Source of the DNA: Terrirhizobium terrae
GTDB taxonomy: Bacteria; Pseudomonadota; Alphaproteobacteria; Rhizobiales; Rhizobiaceae
Assembly: GCF_030323265.1 (NCBI RefSeq)
Contig: NZ_CP104992.1
Coordinates: forward strand, 1,773,501 to 1,837,500
Reading direction: 5' to 3'
Length of the DNA stretch: 64,000 nucleotides
The notes below the pieces were generated by a model. It made no database searches and had not been told where the DNA came from. It worked only from the letters and a program-made list of their open reading frames with translations. Within the stretch, counting starts at the first letter, position 1, and each line of letters begins with the position of its first letter. Below are positions 1-9,328 of the stretch, in pieces. The position numbers were made by a program, and so were the translations under genes.

Positions 1-1130
1 CCAGGTCACCGGTATTGATCCCTATCTGCTCGGCGCCATGGTGGGCCGGCAGTTGCCGTTCTTCTCCGTGCTCGTGCCGTTCTGGCTGATCTGGGTGTTT
101 GCCGGCAGGAAGGGCATGATGCAGATCTGGCCGGCCATCCTGGTCACCGGCGCATCCTTCGCCATCTCGCAATTCGCGATCTCCAACTATATCAACCCCT
201 GGATCGTCGACATCGGCGCCTCGCTGATCTCGATGGCCTGCCTGATCGGCTTCCTGCGCGTCTGGCAGCCGAAGGAGGTCTGGACCTCGCCCAAGCTGCG
301 CGGCCATGACATTTCCGATGACGGCACGCTCAAGCAGGCGAAACCGGCGGTACGACCGTCGCCGAAGGAGATCCGTGCAGCACTCACACCCTGGGTGATC
401 GTCTGCGTCGTGCTCCTCATCTGGGGTACGGGCTTCTTCAAGTCGGCGGTCAATTCCTGGGCAGTGTGGAACTACCCGGTCCCCGGCCTCGACAAGATGA
501 TCGCCAAGATGCCGCCGGTGGCGCCGGGACCGACGCCTGAAGCGGCGACCTTCTCCTTCACATGGCTGTCCTATACGGGCACGGGCATGTTCATCGCGGC
601 GGTGCTCTCCGGCTTCGCCATGGGCTTCACGCCAATCGGGATGCTTAAAACCTACGGCCAGACGATTAAGCTCTGCGCCTATTCGCTGATCACCATCGCG
701 GCCATGCTGGCGCTCGGCACGCTGACGCGCCTGTCGGGGATCGATCTCGACGCTCGGCCTGGCATTCGCCGCGACGGGCGTGTTCTATCCCTTCTTCGGC
801 ACGTTGCTAGGCTGGCTTGGCGTGGCATTGACCGGCTCTGACACAGCGTCGAACATCCTGTTCGGCAATCTGCAGAAGGTGACATCCGAACAGCTGGGGC
901 TTTCGCCGATCCTGATGGGCGCGGCGAACTCGTCCGGCGGCGTCATGGGCAAGATGATCGATGCCCAGTCGATTGTCGTTGCCTCGACCGCGACCGGGTG
1001 GTTCGGACACGAAGGCAGCATCCTGCGCTTCGTTTTCTGGCATTCCATCGTGCTCGCCTGCCTTGTCGGCGTATTGGTAACACTGCAGGCCTATGTCTGG
1101 CCGTTCACGGCCATGGTCGTCCAGCCATAA
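1..1130 (+). CDS. lldP: L-lactate permease, 3' part, one frameshift
   Basis: C-terminal two thirds of an LldP-family lactate permease, an inner-membrane proton symporter for lactate/glycolate. The gene enters from the left edge already in frame, so the N-terminus is outside. Several hydrophobic membrane segments are visible, and the conserved C-terminal blocks [20 protein letters not shown] and [13 protein letters not shown] match the family. The reading frame changes near 743-748: the upstream frame reads SGIDLDAR, while the frame one base over gives the expected [17 protein letters not shown]. Removing one base from GATCTC restores a single protein ending at the TAA at 1128-1130. This is most likely a sequencing insertion rather than a dead gene. 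Other lactate/glycolate family members cannot be excluded. Confidence 0.85.
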
Positions 1131-1198
1131 GGCGGAAAGGAACCGATACGAAAACGGCGTCCGGATCGCTCCGGGCGCTGTTTGTGTTTTGGAAGATG

Positions 1199-1630
1199 TC
1201 AGGCCTTGCGGCTGTTGCCGATGATGAGGCGCATATATTCCATCATCAACTCCCGCTCGAATGTGCGGAATCCGGCAAAAAGCGCGCTGTCGGCTTCGGC
1301 GGCAGCCTCAAGCGCGTTCGCCTCCAGTGATCGGCCAAGGTCCGTCAGGCTGATGATCTGCGCGCGCTTGTCGCTCGGATGGGGTGTGCGGGCAATCAGT
1401 CCGTCCCGCTCCATGCGGGCGAGTGTATTGGCAAGCGTTGCCTGCTCCACCTCCAGCTTGTCGAGCAGTTGTTTCTGGGTCAGTCCGTCCTGCTGCCAGA
1501 GCTCCAGCAGAACCGGAAACTGACCGGGCGAGAAGCCAAGCACGGTGGCGCGCTTCTGCAATGATCGCGAAAAGACCCTGGCAAGCTGGCCAGCCAGATA
1601 GGTGGCCGACTGAGAACGATCAAATCCCAT
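1199..1630 (-). CDS. MarR-family transcriptional regulator
   Basis: A 143-residue winged-helix regulator. The central part (LTQKQLLDKLEVEQATLANT followed by LARMERDGLI and a PHPSDKRAQ wing) is the classic MarR recognition helix and wing. The reading frame is open upstream to 1864, but the ATG at 1630 gives the usual MarR length; the longer N-terminus is low-complexity and overlaps the sRNA region. The gene converges with lldP and sits between lldP and polA. The marR/polA pairing is conserved around a known rhizobial sRNA. The ligand and targets are unknown. Confidence 0.85.
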   Translation of the reverse strand: MGFDRSQSATYLAGQLARVFSRSLQKRATVLGFSPGQFPVLLELWQQDGLTQKQLLDKLEVEQATLANTLARMERDGLIARTPHPSDKRAQIISLTDLGRSLEANALEAAAEADSALFAGFRTFERELMMEYMRLIIGNSRKA

Positions 1631-1730
1631 GGCCTCGGTCCTTACCCTCCCCACGGGTTGCTGGCAGGCGATGATTTGGAACACTGTGATAGCCGCTTGG
1701 AATTGGCAAGATGGGTGCTGGACGAGACAC

Positions 1731-1769
1731 AAAAAAACGCCACGGCCGGGAGGGGAACGGCCGTGGCGT
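1731..1769 (-). terminator. intrinsic terminator of the probable sRNA
   Basis: A perfect 12-bp stem, ACGCCACGGCCG (1737-1748) with CGGCCGTGGCGT (1758-1769), closes a 9-nt purine loop. On the minus strand it is followed by seven T (A1731-1737 on plus). Because marR starts 100 bp further on in the same direction, this terminator either ends an independent sRNA or attenuates a marR leader. Confidence 0.8.
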
Positions 1770-1876
1770 CGGATGGGAGGACAAAGGCCCGGAGAGGGGG
1801 ATAGGCCTTTGCCCGGTCTGAAGAGGCGGGGGACGAGCCTTCTTCTAGACTGCGGCGTGATCAATCGCCGGTGACC
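1731..1876 (-). ncRNA. probable trans-acting small RNA (alpha-r7 / Smr7C type)
   Basis: The 374-bp gap between marR and polA contains a minus-strand unit ending in a strong intrinsic terminator. Upstream of the terminator the transcript would carry unpaired pyrimidine-rich, anti-Shine-Dalgarno-like motifs (CCTCCC and CCCTCTCC on the minus strand, about 1770-1810). A loose sigma70-like site, with a TTGAAA element near 1905-1900, would put the 5' end around 1876 and give an RNA of about 145 nt. As I recall, the rhizobial alpha-r7 family (Smr7C of Sinorhizobium meliloti) lies between polA and a MarR gene, which matches this context. The 5' end is approximate. Confidence 0.6.
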
Positions 1877-2004
1877 TTGAAATGTGAGGCGGAATGCGGC
1901 TTTTCAAGGGAAGTGTGGATTACAATTCGGTAACGTTGGCGGGAGCTGGGGGAGCCTTTCGATCACAAGTTTTCATGGACGCCGCGCATGGGTCACGCTA
2001 TGCC

Positions 2005-4998
2005 ATGCCCATGAAAAAAGGCGATCACCTCTTCCTCGTCGACGGGTCCGGATTCATCTTCCGCGCCTTCCATGCATTGCCGCCGCTGACGCGCAAGTCG
2101 GACGGTCTTCCGATCGGTGCTGTTTCCGGTTTCTGCAACATGCTGTGGAAGCTTTTGACCGATGCGCGCGACACTTCGGTCGGGGTCACGCCGACGCATT
2201 TCGCGGTCATCTTCGACTACTCGTCGAAGACTTTCCGCAAGGAAATCTATGACGCCTACAAGGCGAACCGGTCCGCGCCGCCGGAAGAGCTGGTGCCGCA
2301 GTTCGGCCTCATCCGCCAGGCGACGCGCGCCTTCAACCTGCCCTGTATCGAGACGGAAGGTTTCGAGGCGGATGACATCATTGCGACCTATGCCCGCCAG
2401 GCGGAAGCCGCAGGCGCGGACGTTACGATCGTTTCGTCCGACAAGGACCTGATGCAGCTCGTGACACCGACGGTCCACATGTATGACAGCATGAAGGACA
2501 AGCAGATCAGCATTCCCGACGTCATCGAGAAATGGGGCGTGCCGCCGGAGAAGATGATCGATCTGCAGGCTATGGTCGGCGATTCGGTCGACAACGTGCC
2601 GGGCATTCCGGGCATCGGCCCGAAGACGGCAGCGCAGCTTCTCGAAGAATTCGGCGATCTTGAAACGCTTCTCGCGCGCGCCGGCGAGATCAAGCAGGTC
2701 AAGCGCCGCGAGAACATCCAGGCCTATGCCGATCAGGCGCGGCTCTCCCGTCAGCTGGTGGAGCTCAGGACGGACGTACCGCTGGAGCTCGATCTCAGTG
2801 CACTGGTTCTGGAGCCGCAGGACGGGCCGAAGCTGATCGGTTTCCTGAAGGCAATGGAATTCGGCACGCTGACGCGCCGTGTCGCGACGGCCTGTGACTG
2901 CGATGCCAACGCTATCGAGCCCGCGACGATCGAGGTGGAGTGGGGCGCGGACGCCCGCGGACCCGATCTCGACGCCGGCGCAGCGACCGGCGATACCGGA
3001 GAGGCTGCCGCCGACGCGCCGGCGCATCCCGCCAAAGCCGCCGTTGCCAAGGGTGTCGAAGGCTCAACACCAACCGATCTTGCCGAGATGCGTATCGCCG
3101 CCTTCGCCAATGCCAAGATCGATACGGCGAATTATGTGACGGCGCGGGATATCGAAGTGCTTGACGACTGGATCCGCGCCGCCCGCGAAACCGGCCTCGT
3201 CGGTTTCGACACGGAAACGAATTCGCTCGATCCGATGCAGGCCGAGCTGGTCGGTTTCTCGCTGGCCATCGCCGACAATATCGACAATCCGTCGGGCCTC
3301 GAAGTGCGCGCCTGCTACGTGCCGCTCACCCACAAGACCGGCGTCGGTGATCTTCTCGGCGGCGGCATGGCGGAAAACCAGATCCCGACCCGCGATGCGC
3401 TCGACCGCCTGAAGCCGCTGCTGGAAGATCCGTCGGTGCTGAAGGTCGCGCAGAACCTGAAATTCGACTACCTCGTCATGAAGCGCCACGGCATCACCGT
3501 CGAGAGCTATGACGATACGATGCTGATGTCCTATGTGCTGGATGCCGGCAAGGGCAATCACGGCATGGACGGCCTGTCGGAGCGCTGGCTCAATCACAAG
3601 CCGATCGCCTTCAAGGATGTCGCCGGTTCCGGCAAGAGCGGCGTCACCTTCGATTTCGTCGATATCGACCGGGCAACGACCTATGCGGCGGAAGATGCCG
3701 ATGTTACCCTGCGCCTCTGGATGGTGCTGAAGCCGCAGCTGGCTTCCATGGGCCTGACCCGTATCTATGAACGGCTGGAACGCCCGCTGGTGGAGGTTCT
3801 GGCGCGCATGGAAGAGCGCGGCATTTCCATCGACCGGCAGATCCTGTCGCGGCTTTCCGGCGAACTGGCGCAGAAGGCTGCCGCCTTCGAGGACGAGATC
3901 TACGAACTTGCCGGCGAGCGCTTCACCATCGGTTCGCCGAAGCAGCTTGGCGACATCCTGTTCGGCAAGATGGGTCTGCCGGGCGGCGCAAAGACCAAGA
4001 CCGGCCAGTGGTCCACCTCGGCAAGCGTGCTGGAGGACCTTGCGGTCGAGGGGCATCCGCTGCCGCGCAAGATCGTCGATTGGCGCCAACTGACCAAGCT
4101 GAAATCCACCTATACGGATGCGCTGCCGGGCTATGTCCACCCTGAGACGAAGCGGGTGCACACGTCCTATTCGCTGGCCTCGACTACGACGGGCCGCCTG
4201 TCATCGTCGGAACCGAACCTGCAGAATATTCCGGTGCGCAATGCCGAAGGCCGCAAGATCCGCACGGCCTTCATCGCATCGTCCGGCCACAAGCTTCTCT
4301 CGGCCGATTACAGCCAGATCGAACTGCGCGTGCTCGCCCATGTGGCCGATATCCCGCAGCTTCGCCAGGCTTTCGAGGATGGTATCGACATTCATGCGAT
4401 GACGGCCTCGGAAATGTTCGGTGTGCCCGTCGAAGGGATGCCGAGCGAGATCCGCCGCCGAGCCAAGGCGATCAACTTCGGCATCATCTACGGCATCTCG
4501 GCCTTTGGCCTCGCCAATCAGCTGTCGATCGAGCGCTCAGAAGCGGGCGACTACATCAAGAAATATTTCGAGCGCTTTCCTGGCATCCGCGACTATATGG
4601 ATCTGACCAAGGCGTTTGCGCGCGAGCACGGCTATGTCGAGACGATCTTCGGCCGCCGGGCGCATTACCCCGAGATCAAATCCTCCAACCCCTCCATGCG
4701 TGCCTTCAACGAGCGCGCGGCGATCAATGCGCCGATCCAGGGATCGGCCGCCGACATCATCCGTCGTGCAATGGTGAAGATGGAGCCGGCGCTTGCCGAT
4801 GCAGGGCTTGGCGATCGTGTGCGCATGCTGCTGCAGGTGCATGACGAACTGATCTTCGAGGTTGAAGACGCGGATGTCGAAAAGGCGATGCCGATCATCG
4901 TTTCGACGATGGAACAGGCGGCCATGCCGGCGATTTCGATGAAGGTTCCGCTGAAGGTGGATGCGCGTGCCGCGTCCAACTGGGACGAGGCTCACTGA
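2005..4998 (+). CDS. polA: DNA polymerase I
   Basis: Full-length Pol I of about 997 residues, the usual size for rhizobia. N-terminal 5'-3' exonuclease domain begins HLFLVDGSGFIFRAFHALPP and includes the helix-hairpin-helix motif VPGIPGIGPKTAAQLL. The middle 3'-5' proofreading domain keeps its acidic motif (VGFDTETNSLDP), so proofreading is likely active. The polymerase domain shows motif A (SADYSQIELRVLAH), motif B (RRAKAINFGIIYGIS) and motif C (QVHDELIFEV). It fills gaps in repair and removes Okazaki primers. The frame is open back to 1894, but that extension is not Pol I-like; the adjacent ATGs at 2005 and 2011 both fit, with 2011 equally possible. There is no clear ribosome-binding site. 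Confidence 0.97.
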   Translation: MPMKKGDHLFLVDGSGFIFRAFHALPPLTRKSDGLPIGAVSGFCNMLWKLLTDARDTSVGVTPTHFAVIFDYSSKTFRKEIYDAYKANRSAPPEELVPQFGLIRQATRAFNLPCIETEGFEADDIIATYARQAEAAGADVTIVSSDKDLMQLVTPTVHMYDSMKDKQISIPDVIEKWGVPPEKMIDLQAMVGDSVDNVPGIPGIGPKTAAQLLEEFGDLETLLARAGEIKQVKRRENIQAYADQARLSRQLVELRTDVPLELDLSALVLEPQDGPKLIGFLKAMEFGTLTRRVATACDCDANAIEPATIEVEWGADARGPDLDAGAATGDTGEAAADAPAHPAKAAVAKGVEGSTPTDLAEMRIAAFANAKIDTANYVTARDIEVLDDWIRAARETGLVGFDTETNSLDPMQAELVGFSLAIADNIDNPSGLEVRACYVPLTHKTGVGDLLGGGMAENQIPTRDALDRLKPLLEDPSVLKVAQNLKFDYLVMKRHGITVESYDDTMLMSYVLDAGKGNHGMDGLSERWLNHKPIAFKDVAGSGKSGVTFDFVDIDRATTYAAEDADVTLRLWMVLKPQLASMGLTRIYERLERPLVEVLARMEERGISIDRQILSRLSGELAQKAAAFEDEIYELAGERFTIGSPKQLGDILFGKMGLPGGAKTKTGQWSTSASVLEDLAVEGHPLPRKIVDWRQLTKLKSTYTDALPGYVHPETKRVHTSYSLASTTTGRLSSSEPNLQNIPVRNAEGRKIRTAFIASSGHKLLSADYSQIELRVLAHVADIPQLRQAFEDGIDIHAMTASEMFGVPVEGMPSEIRRRAKAINFGIIYGISAFGLANQLSIERSEAGDYIKKYFERFPGIRDYMDLTKAFAREHGYVETIFGRRAHYPEIKSSNPSMRAFNERAAINAPIQGSAADIIRRAMVKMEPALADAGLGDRVRMLLQVHDELIFEVEDADVEKAMPIIVSTMEQAAMPAISMKVPLKVDARAASNWDEAH

Positions 4999-5025
4999 TC
5001 AGGTGAGCTTCGTGCAATCTCGGGT

Positions 5026-5406
5026 TCAGTCGGGATAGAGCGAAACGAGTGCCGTCGAAAGAAGCTCGTCGGCATAGGCATTGGCGGATTTCTGATCCTT
5101 GTCGTTCAGTCCGACTTCGCGACACCGCTGGCGCACTGTGTCCTGAATCAGCGCCGCGATCCCCCGCGCCTGTTCCGGACTGCCGTTTTCCGATGTGTCA
5201 AGCGCCAGAGCCAGTGCCGTCATCGATATGATCTCGAGCACGACCATGCGCGCCTCAAGATCGGTTCTAATTAATCCGTCGGCATCCACGCCGTCCCGCT
5301 TGGAAGTTTCGCCCACCGCCCCGACTCCATTAGACATTCGGAATAGATGAACTAGGGGAGAGATTGAAACTTTAAAGCGTATAGTGCTAATTTTGCTGCC
5401 GATCAT
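5026..5406 (-). CDS. small hypothetical protein at the end of the phn operon
   Basis: A mostly alpha-helical protein with no family I recognise; it has a hydrophobic helix (VVLEIISMTALALAL) and an acidic C-terminal half. Two starts are plausible. ATG at 5406 overlaps the phnN stop as ATGA, implying translational coupling (126 residues). ATG at 5337 gives a 103-residue protein without the basic leader. It follows phnN directly and converges with polA. Coupling to phnN hints at a role in, or at least co-expression with, phosphonate use; this is inference only. Confidence 0.6.
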   Translation of the reverse strand: MIGSKISTIRFKVSISPLVHLFRMSNGVGAVGETSKRDGVDADGLIRTDLEARMVVLEIISMTALALALDTSENGSPEQARGIAALIQDTVRQRCREVGLNDKDQKSANAYADELLSTALVSLYPD

Positions 5407-5999
5407 ACTTCCTGAGGCAAGTACGCCGAAAGTGCCTCAATCATGGCCTTTCCGGCAGATTCGATCGTATCGCTGTTATCGATCGTAACGACGTTATAGT
5501 CGCCCGTCACGCCGAGAGAACTGCGCTGCAGTCGTCGGAGAATGTCCTCCTTGCTCTCCCGCCCGCGGGCTTCGAGCCGCGCAGCCAGCACTTCCGGACG
5601 GGCCGTCACGTTGATGACGACGAGGCAGGAATAGGCTTCGGCGAAGGCGGCGAGCGCCGATCGCGATCCATTGGCGATGACGAGCGCGCCGGCGGCAACG
5701 GCATCCCGGGTTTCGGCAGGTATGCCGTAATGCAGGCCGTGCGCTGCCCAGGAGACGGCAAAACGGCCTTCCGCCTCCAGCTTTTCGAAATCTGCCTCGC
5801 AGACACCGTCATGGTCCTCGCCGCCAGCAGCCGCATCCCGGGTGATGATGCGCCGGGCGAAGATGACGTCCTCGCGGTCTGCGAAGATGTGGGCCGCATG
5901 GGCCATCAGCGTATCCTTGCCAGCACCGCTCGGGCCGACCACCACGGCCATGCAGCCGGAACGTCTTTCCTCGGGACTTTGTGGCCGGGCGTCCATCAC
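5403..5999 (-). CDS. phnN: ribose 1,5-bisphosphate phosphokinase
   Basis: A 198-residue P-loop kinase of the guanylate-kinase-like PhnN family, which phosphorylates ribose 1,5-bisphosphate to PRPP, the last step that salvages the sugar left by C-P lyase. The Walker A motif is VVVGPSGAGKDTLMAHA near residue 20, followed by an FARRIITRD segment typical of PhnN and the substrate-gripping HGLHYGIP. Its start overlaps the phnM stop by four bases (5996-5999), and its own stop overlaps the next gene. It lies at the distal end of the phnC-to-phnN operon. Confidence 0.93.
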   Translation of the reverse strand: MMDARPQSPEERRSGCMAVVVGPSGAGKDTLMAHAAHIFADREDVIFARRIITRDAAAGGEDHDGVCEADFEKLEAEGRFAVSWAAHGLHYGIPAETRDAVAAGALVIANGSRSALAAFAEAYSCLVVINVTARPEVLAARLEARGRESKEDILRRLQRSSLGVTGDYNVVTIDNSDTIESAGKAMIEALSAYLPQEV

Positions 6000-7135
6000 G
6001 CCACCCGTCGACCCTGCCGCCAGACGGCGCGCGACACCGGCACGCCTTCCTGACGGTGAACACGGACCATGTCGGCGCGCAGGCCGGTCGCGATCCGGCC
6101 GCGGTCGTCGAGGCCGGCAGTTCGCGCAGGGGTGGCGGTGACCATGGCGATCGCCTTGGGCAGCGTGATGCCGTTCACGTCGTCGGCCAGGATGAACGGC
6201 GCATAGAGCAGGCTGAGCGGCACGTAATCCGATGAAAGCACGTCGAGCACGCCCTTTGCCGCGAGGTCACGCGCGGCGATATTGCCGGAATGAGACTTGC
6301 CGCGCACGACGTTGGGAGCGCCCATGAGAACGCTCATACCATGCTCGTGCGACGCCTTTGCAGCCTCGAAGCTCGTTGGGAATTCGGCAAGCTTGACGCC
6401 GTTCTCGATCGCCTCGTCGACATGGGCGAGCGTCGCATCGTCATGGCTGGCGACCGTGATGCCGCGCTCGGCGCAGTGTCTGGCAATCGCGATCCGGTGC
6501 GGCGTCGAATTGCGCTGCGATTCCTCGATCCGCTTGTCGACGAAGATCTTGAAGGCCTCGTCGGTAAGGCCGCGCTTCTTCTGGTAGTAGAAGATGTACT
6601 GGTCCATGGTCTGGAACTGGCGCTGGCCGGGCGCATGGTCCATCAGCGAGACGAGCCGCACATGGCTGTCATTCTCGAAATCGGCGAAGTGCTGCAGCAC
6701 GTTGTCGGCCGAGACTTCGCAGCGAAGGTGGATCAGGTGCTCGGAGCGCAGGCGCCCATCGCGCTCGGCGGCCTGGATGGCATCGGCCATCTCGCGCATC
6801 TCGCCGTGCTCGAAACCGCCATCCTCGTCGGAACCCATGCGCAGGCAGTCGAACACGGTGGTGATGCCGGAGGAGGCGATCTGCGCGTCATGGGCCTGGA
6901 TCGCCGCCGTCGCGTTCCAGCGCACGCCGGGACGCGGCGAATAGTGCTGTTCAAGGTGGTCGGTGTGAAGCTCGACTAGGCCCGGGATCAGGTAATCGCC
7001 CTCGAAATCTTCACCGGTATGGACGTTGCCCTCGGAAATATCGGCAATCTTGCCGTCGCGGATCTGCACGGAGCCGGAGATCATGCTGTCCTCCAGCACG
7101 ATACGGGCATTGGTGATGACGAGTTCGGCGGTCAT
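5996..7135 (-). CDS. phnM: ribose 1-methylphosphonate 5-triphosphate diphosphatase
   Basis: A 379-residue amidohydrolase-superfamily enzyme that removes pyrophosphate from the 5-triphosphate made by PhnGHI, giving the PhnJ substrate. The N-terminal metal-binding segment is LVELHTDHLEQH (about residues 53-64); a second conserved histidine block is ITVASHDDATLAHV, and the C-terminal segment holds LDVLSSDYVPLSLLYA. The length matches the family. Its ATG overlaps the stop of the DUF1045 gene (ATGA at 7132-7135), consistent with one transcript. It is a cytoplasmic enzyme. Confidence 0.95.
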   Translation of the reverse strand: MTAELVITNARIVLEDSMISGSVQIRDGKIADISEGNVHTGEDFEGDYLIPGLVELHTDHLEQHYSPRPGVRWNATAAIQAHDAQIASSGITTVFDCLRMGSDEDGGFEHGEMREMADAIQAAERDGRLRSEHLIHLRCEVSADNVLQHFADFENDSHVRLVSLMDHAPGQRQFQTMDQYIFYYQKKRGLTDEAFKIFVDKRIEESQRNSTPHRIAIARHCAERGITVASHDDATLAHVDEAIENGVKLAEFPTSFEAAKASHEHGMSVLMGAPNVVRGKSHSGNIAARDLAAKGVLDVLSSDYVPLSLLYAPFILADDVNGITLPKAIAMVTATPARTAGLDDRGRIATGLRADMVRVHRQEGVPVSRAVWRQGRRVA

Positions 7136-7844
7136 GGTGCGGTCTTTCTGAGGTCGGAAACGGATGCCAGCGGAATATGGCGAAGGGCGGTGAAGGGGGC
7201 GCCGCGCTCGGGCTCGACGAAAATGGCCAGTCCGTCGATGGCAAGCGGCCTGTTGATGAAGTCGGCAAAGCGGGCTTCGAGCGCTGCGCGCATGGCCGGC
7301 GCCTGTTCTGGGGGAACCTGGCCGGACAGCGTCATGTGAAAGCGGAACTCGTCCATGACGTAAGGGTAACCCCAGCGCATCAGATTTGCACGGTGTTCGG
7401 GCGACAGACTGTCCGGCTTGCGGCGGGCGATATCGGCATCAGAAAGCGGTGCCCGAAAAGGCTCGAAATCCTCGACGATCTCGGCGGCGAAATCCTGCAG
7501 TACGGGATAGACACGGTCCGGCACCAGCGCAAAGAAGCGGCCGAGCTGGCCGATCACGACATTCGGAATGTCGAAGGCAGGCGTCGAGGCAGCAAAGTCC
7601 TCAAAGGCTTCGAGCAGCTCTTCCTCCGTATGTCCCTCTGCCAGTTCGAACGGTGCCTTAAGCGTCGCGTGAAAGGCGTAACGGCGCGGATCGGCGGTCA
7701 GGGCATAGACGTCGTCGGTGGAAATGCCAGCGACATCCGGCGTCGGAAATGTCTCGCCCGTGAAGGCATCGCGGCCGAGCCAACGGGATGCGGTCGTCGT
7801 CAGCGGGTGGCCCGCGGCGGGGAAAAATAGATCGCGTAGCGCAA
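7132..7844 (-). CDS. DUF1045 phosphonate-metabolism protein (2H phosphoesterase-like), one frameshift
   Basis: A conserved phn-linked protein of about 237 residues once the frame is repaired. It has two H-x-T-L motifs, FHATLKAP in the N-terminal half and FHMTLSGQ in the C-terminal half, the signature of the 2H phosphoesterase fold that cleaves 2',3'- or 1,2-cyclic phosphates. From 7132 the frame is open to a stop at 7885 but has no proper start. The frame one base over starts at TTG 7844 and reads LRYAIYFSP, the expected N-terminus, and joins after the run at 7818-7827. One missing base in GGGGAAAAA explains it. The locus has no phnP, so this protein is a candidate for the cyclic-phosphate-opening step. 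The start codon (TTG) is inferred. Confidence 0.8.
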
Positions 7845-7973
7845 GGTATCGGTCCGGAATCAGGAACAGGGCGGCGGCAGGAGACTAGCCCTCTGCCGCG
7901 CTCGAAGACAGGCCCTGCGCCTAAAAGATTTCCATGACAGAATGATGATGTCCGGCGGTTTTTCTGCGGGCCC

Positions 7974-9328
7974 CTAATGGGTAGGCCCGCCGATCAGTCG
8001 CGAGCGGATCGCGTTGGAGACATTGTCGAACAGGAAGACGACGAACAGGATGAGCAGCACCATATAGGCGACCTTGTCCCAGTCGGCATTGGTGCCCATC
8101 GCTTCGAGCAGCTTGAGGCCGATGCCGCCGGCGCCGACGGCACCGATGACGGTCGCCGAGCGGGTGTTGGATTCCCAGAAATACAGGGACTGGGAAATGA
8201 ACACCGGCAGGACCTGCGGCACGACGCCGAAGCGGTTGACGATCACCGGGGGGCGCCGACTGACTTCACGCCCTCGCGCTGCTTGTCGTCGACATTCTCG
8301 ACAGCTTCCGCATAGACCTTTCCGAGTGCGCCGGCATCGGTGAAGAAGATCGCCGCGATGCCGGGGATCGGTCCGGGGCCGAAGGAGCGGGTGAAGAACA
8401 GCGCCCAGATCAGCATGTCGACCGAACGCAGGAAATCGAAGAGCCGCTTCATGCCCCAGTTGGCGGCGCGGTTTCGGGTAATGTTGCGCGCGGCAATGAA
8501 GGCGAGCGGGAAGGCGAAGATCGTGCCGAGCAGCGTGCCGACAAAGGCCATGACCAGCGTCTGGAGAAGCTTCGACAGGATGTCGGCGTGTTGCCAGACA
8601 TTGTTGCCGAGGAAATCATCGACCATGTGGCCGATATTCGAGCGGGCCGGGTCGAGACGCTCACCGAACGTCGCCAGGTGGGCGAGCTGACCCCAGCTCT
8701 TGCCCCAGAATTCAGACTTGGTGTCGAACAGGAAGTTCGCCCAGCCGAGGAAGCGGCGCTGAACGTAGACCTGGCTGGTGCGGATTTCCGCCTGGCCCTC
8801 GAAGCCGTAACTGACGATGACCTTGGAGCCGTCCTGCTGGATGGCGGCAGGGGCGCCGGCAGGCGCGGTCGCGGCATCCTCGGTGATCATGACCGGATAG
8901 GCGGTGCCGTTTACATAGACATCGACGCGGCTGGTGGTCACGTCGAGACGGTCGGCTTCGCTGCCATAGGTGACCGAATAGCCGCCGTTTTGCGTCGGCT
9001 GCAGCCAGAAGATGTCGGCGCCTTCCGCATATTGCCCGCGGCTCGACCATTGCGGCTTGACCGTGCCGTCATCCTGAAAGCGAAGGCGCGGCTGGGCGCG
9101 CCAGGAATACCAGTCCTGGATGTAGGAGGAAGCGCGATCCCACTGACCGTTCATGAAGGCGGGGCCGACATTGAAGGCGAAGAAGCAGATCACGAGATAG
9201 GCAAAAACCATGCCCGAGCTGACGAGCAGGCCGTAGCGCCGCATGAAGGATCGGTGAAAGACTTCCGGATAGGCGGCGCGCAGGCGCTCGCGGTCGGAGG
9301 CGTTGATGCTAGGAACCGAGGACGTCAA
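7974..9328 (-). CDS. phnE: phosphonate ABC transporter permease with large periplasmic insertion, one frameshift
   Basis: Second PhnE of the locus, about 451 residues after repair. Residues about 32-52 form a first membrane helix. Residues roughly 60-205 are a soluble, beta-rich stretch rich in Trp/Tyr that ordinary PhnE lacks. The usual permease core follows, with the coupling segment DAGALGKVYAEAVENVD and the C-terminal ESNTRSATVIGAVGAGGIGL. The frame breaks at the six-G run 8248-8253; adding one base gives SVGAPPVIVNRFGVVPQV, which matches the family. The ATG overlaps the stop of the other phnE as ATGA at 9325-9328. With PhnC and PhnD it should form the importer, probably as a PhnE1-PhnE2 heterodimer. 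Confidence 0.88.

Noticed and set aside
1199..1864. Longer 221-residue version of the MarR protein
   Set aside because: The extra 78 residues are low-complexity and read through the sRNA terminator; ATG 1630 gives the family length.
1993..3027. Minus-strand open frame of 344 codons opposite polA
   Set aside because: Arg-rich shadow of the Pol I N-terminal domain, with no recognisable domain.
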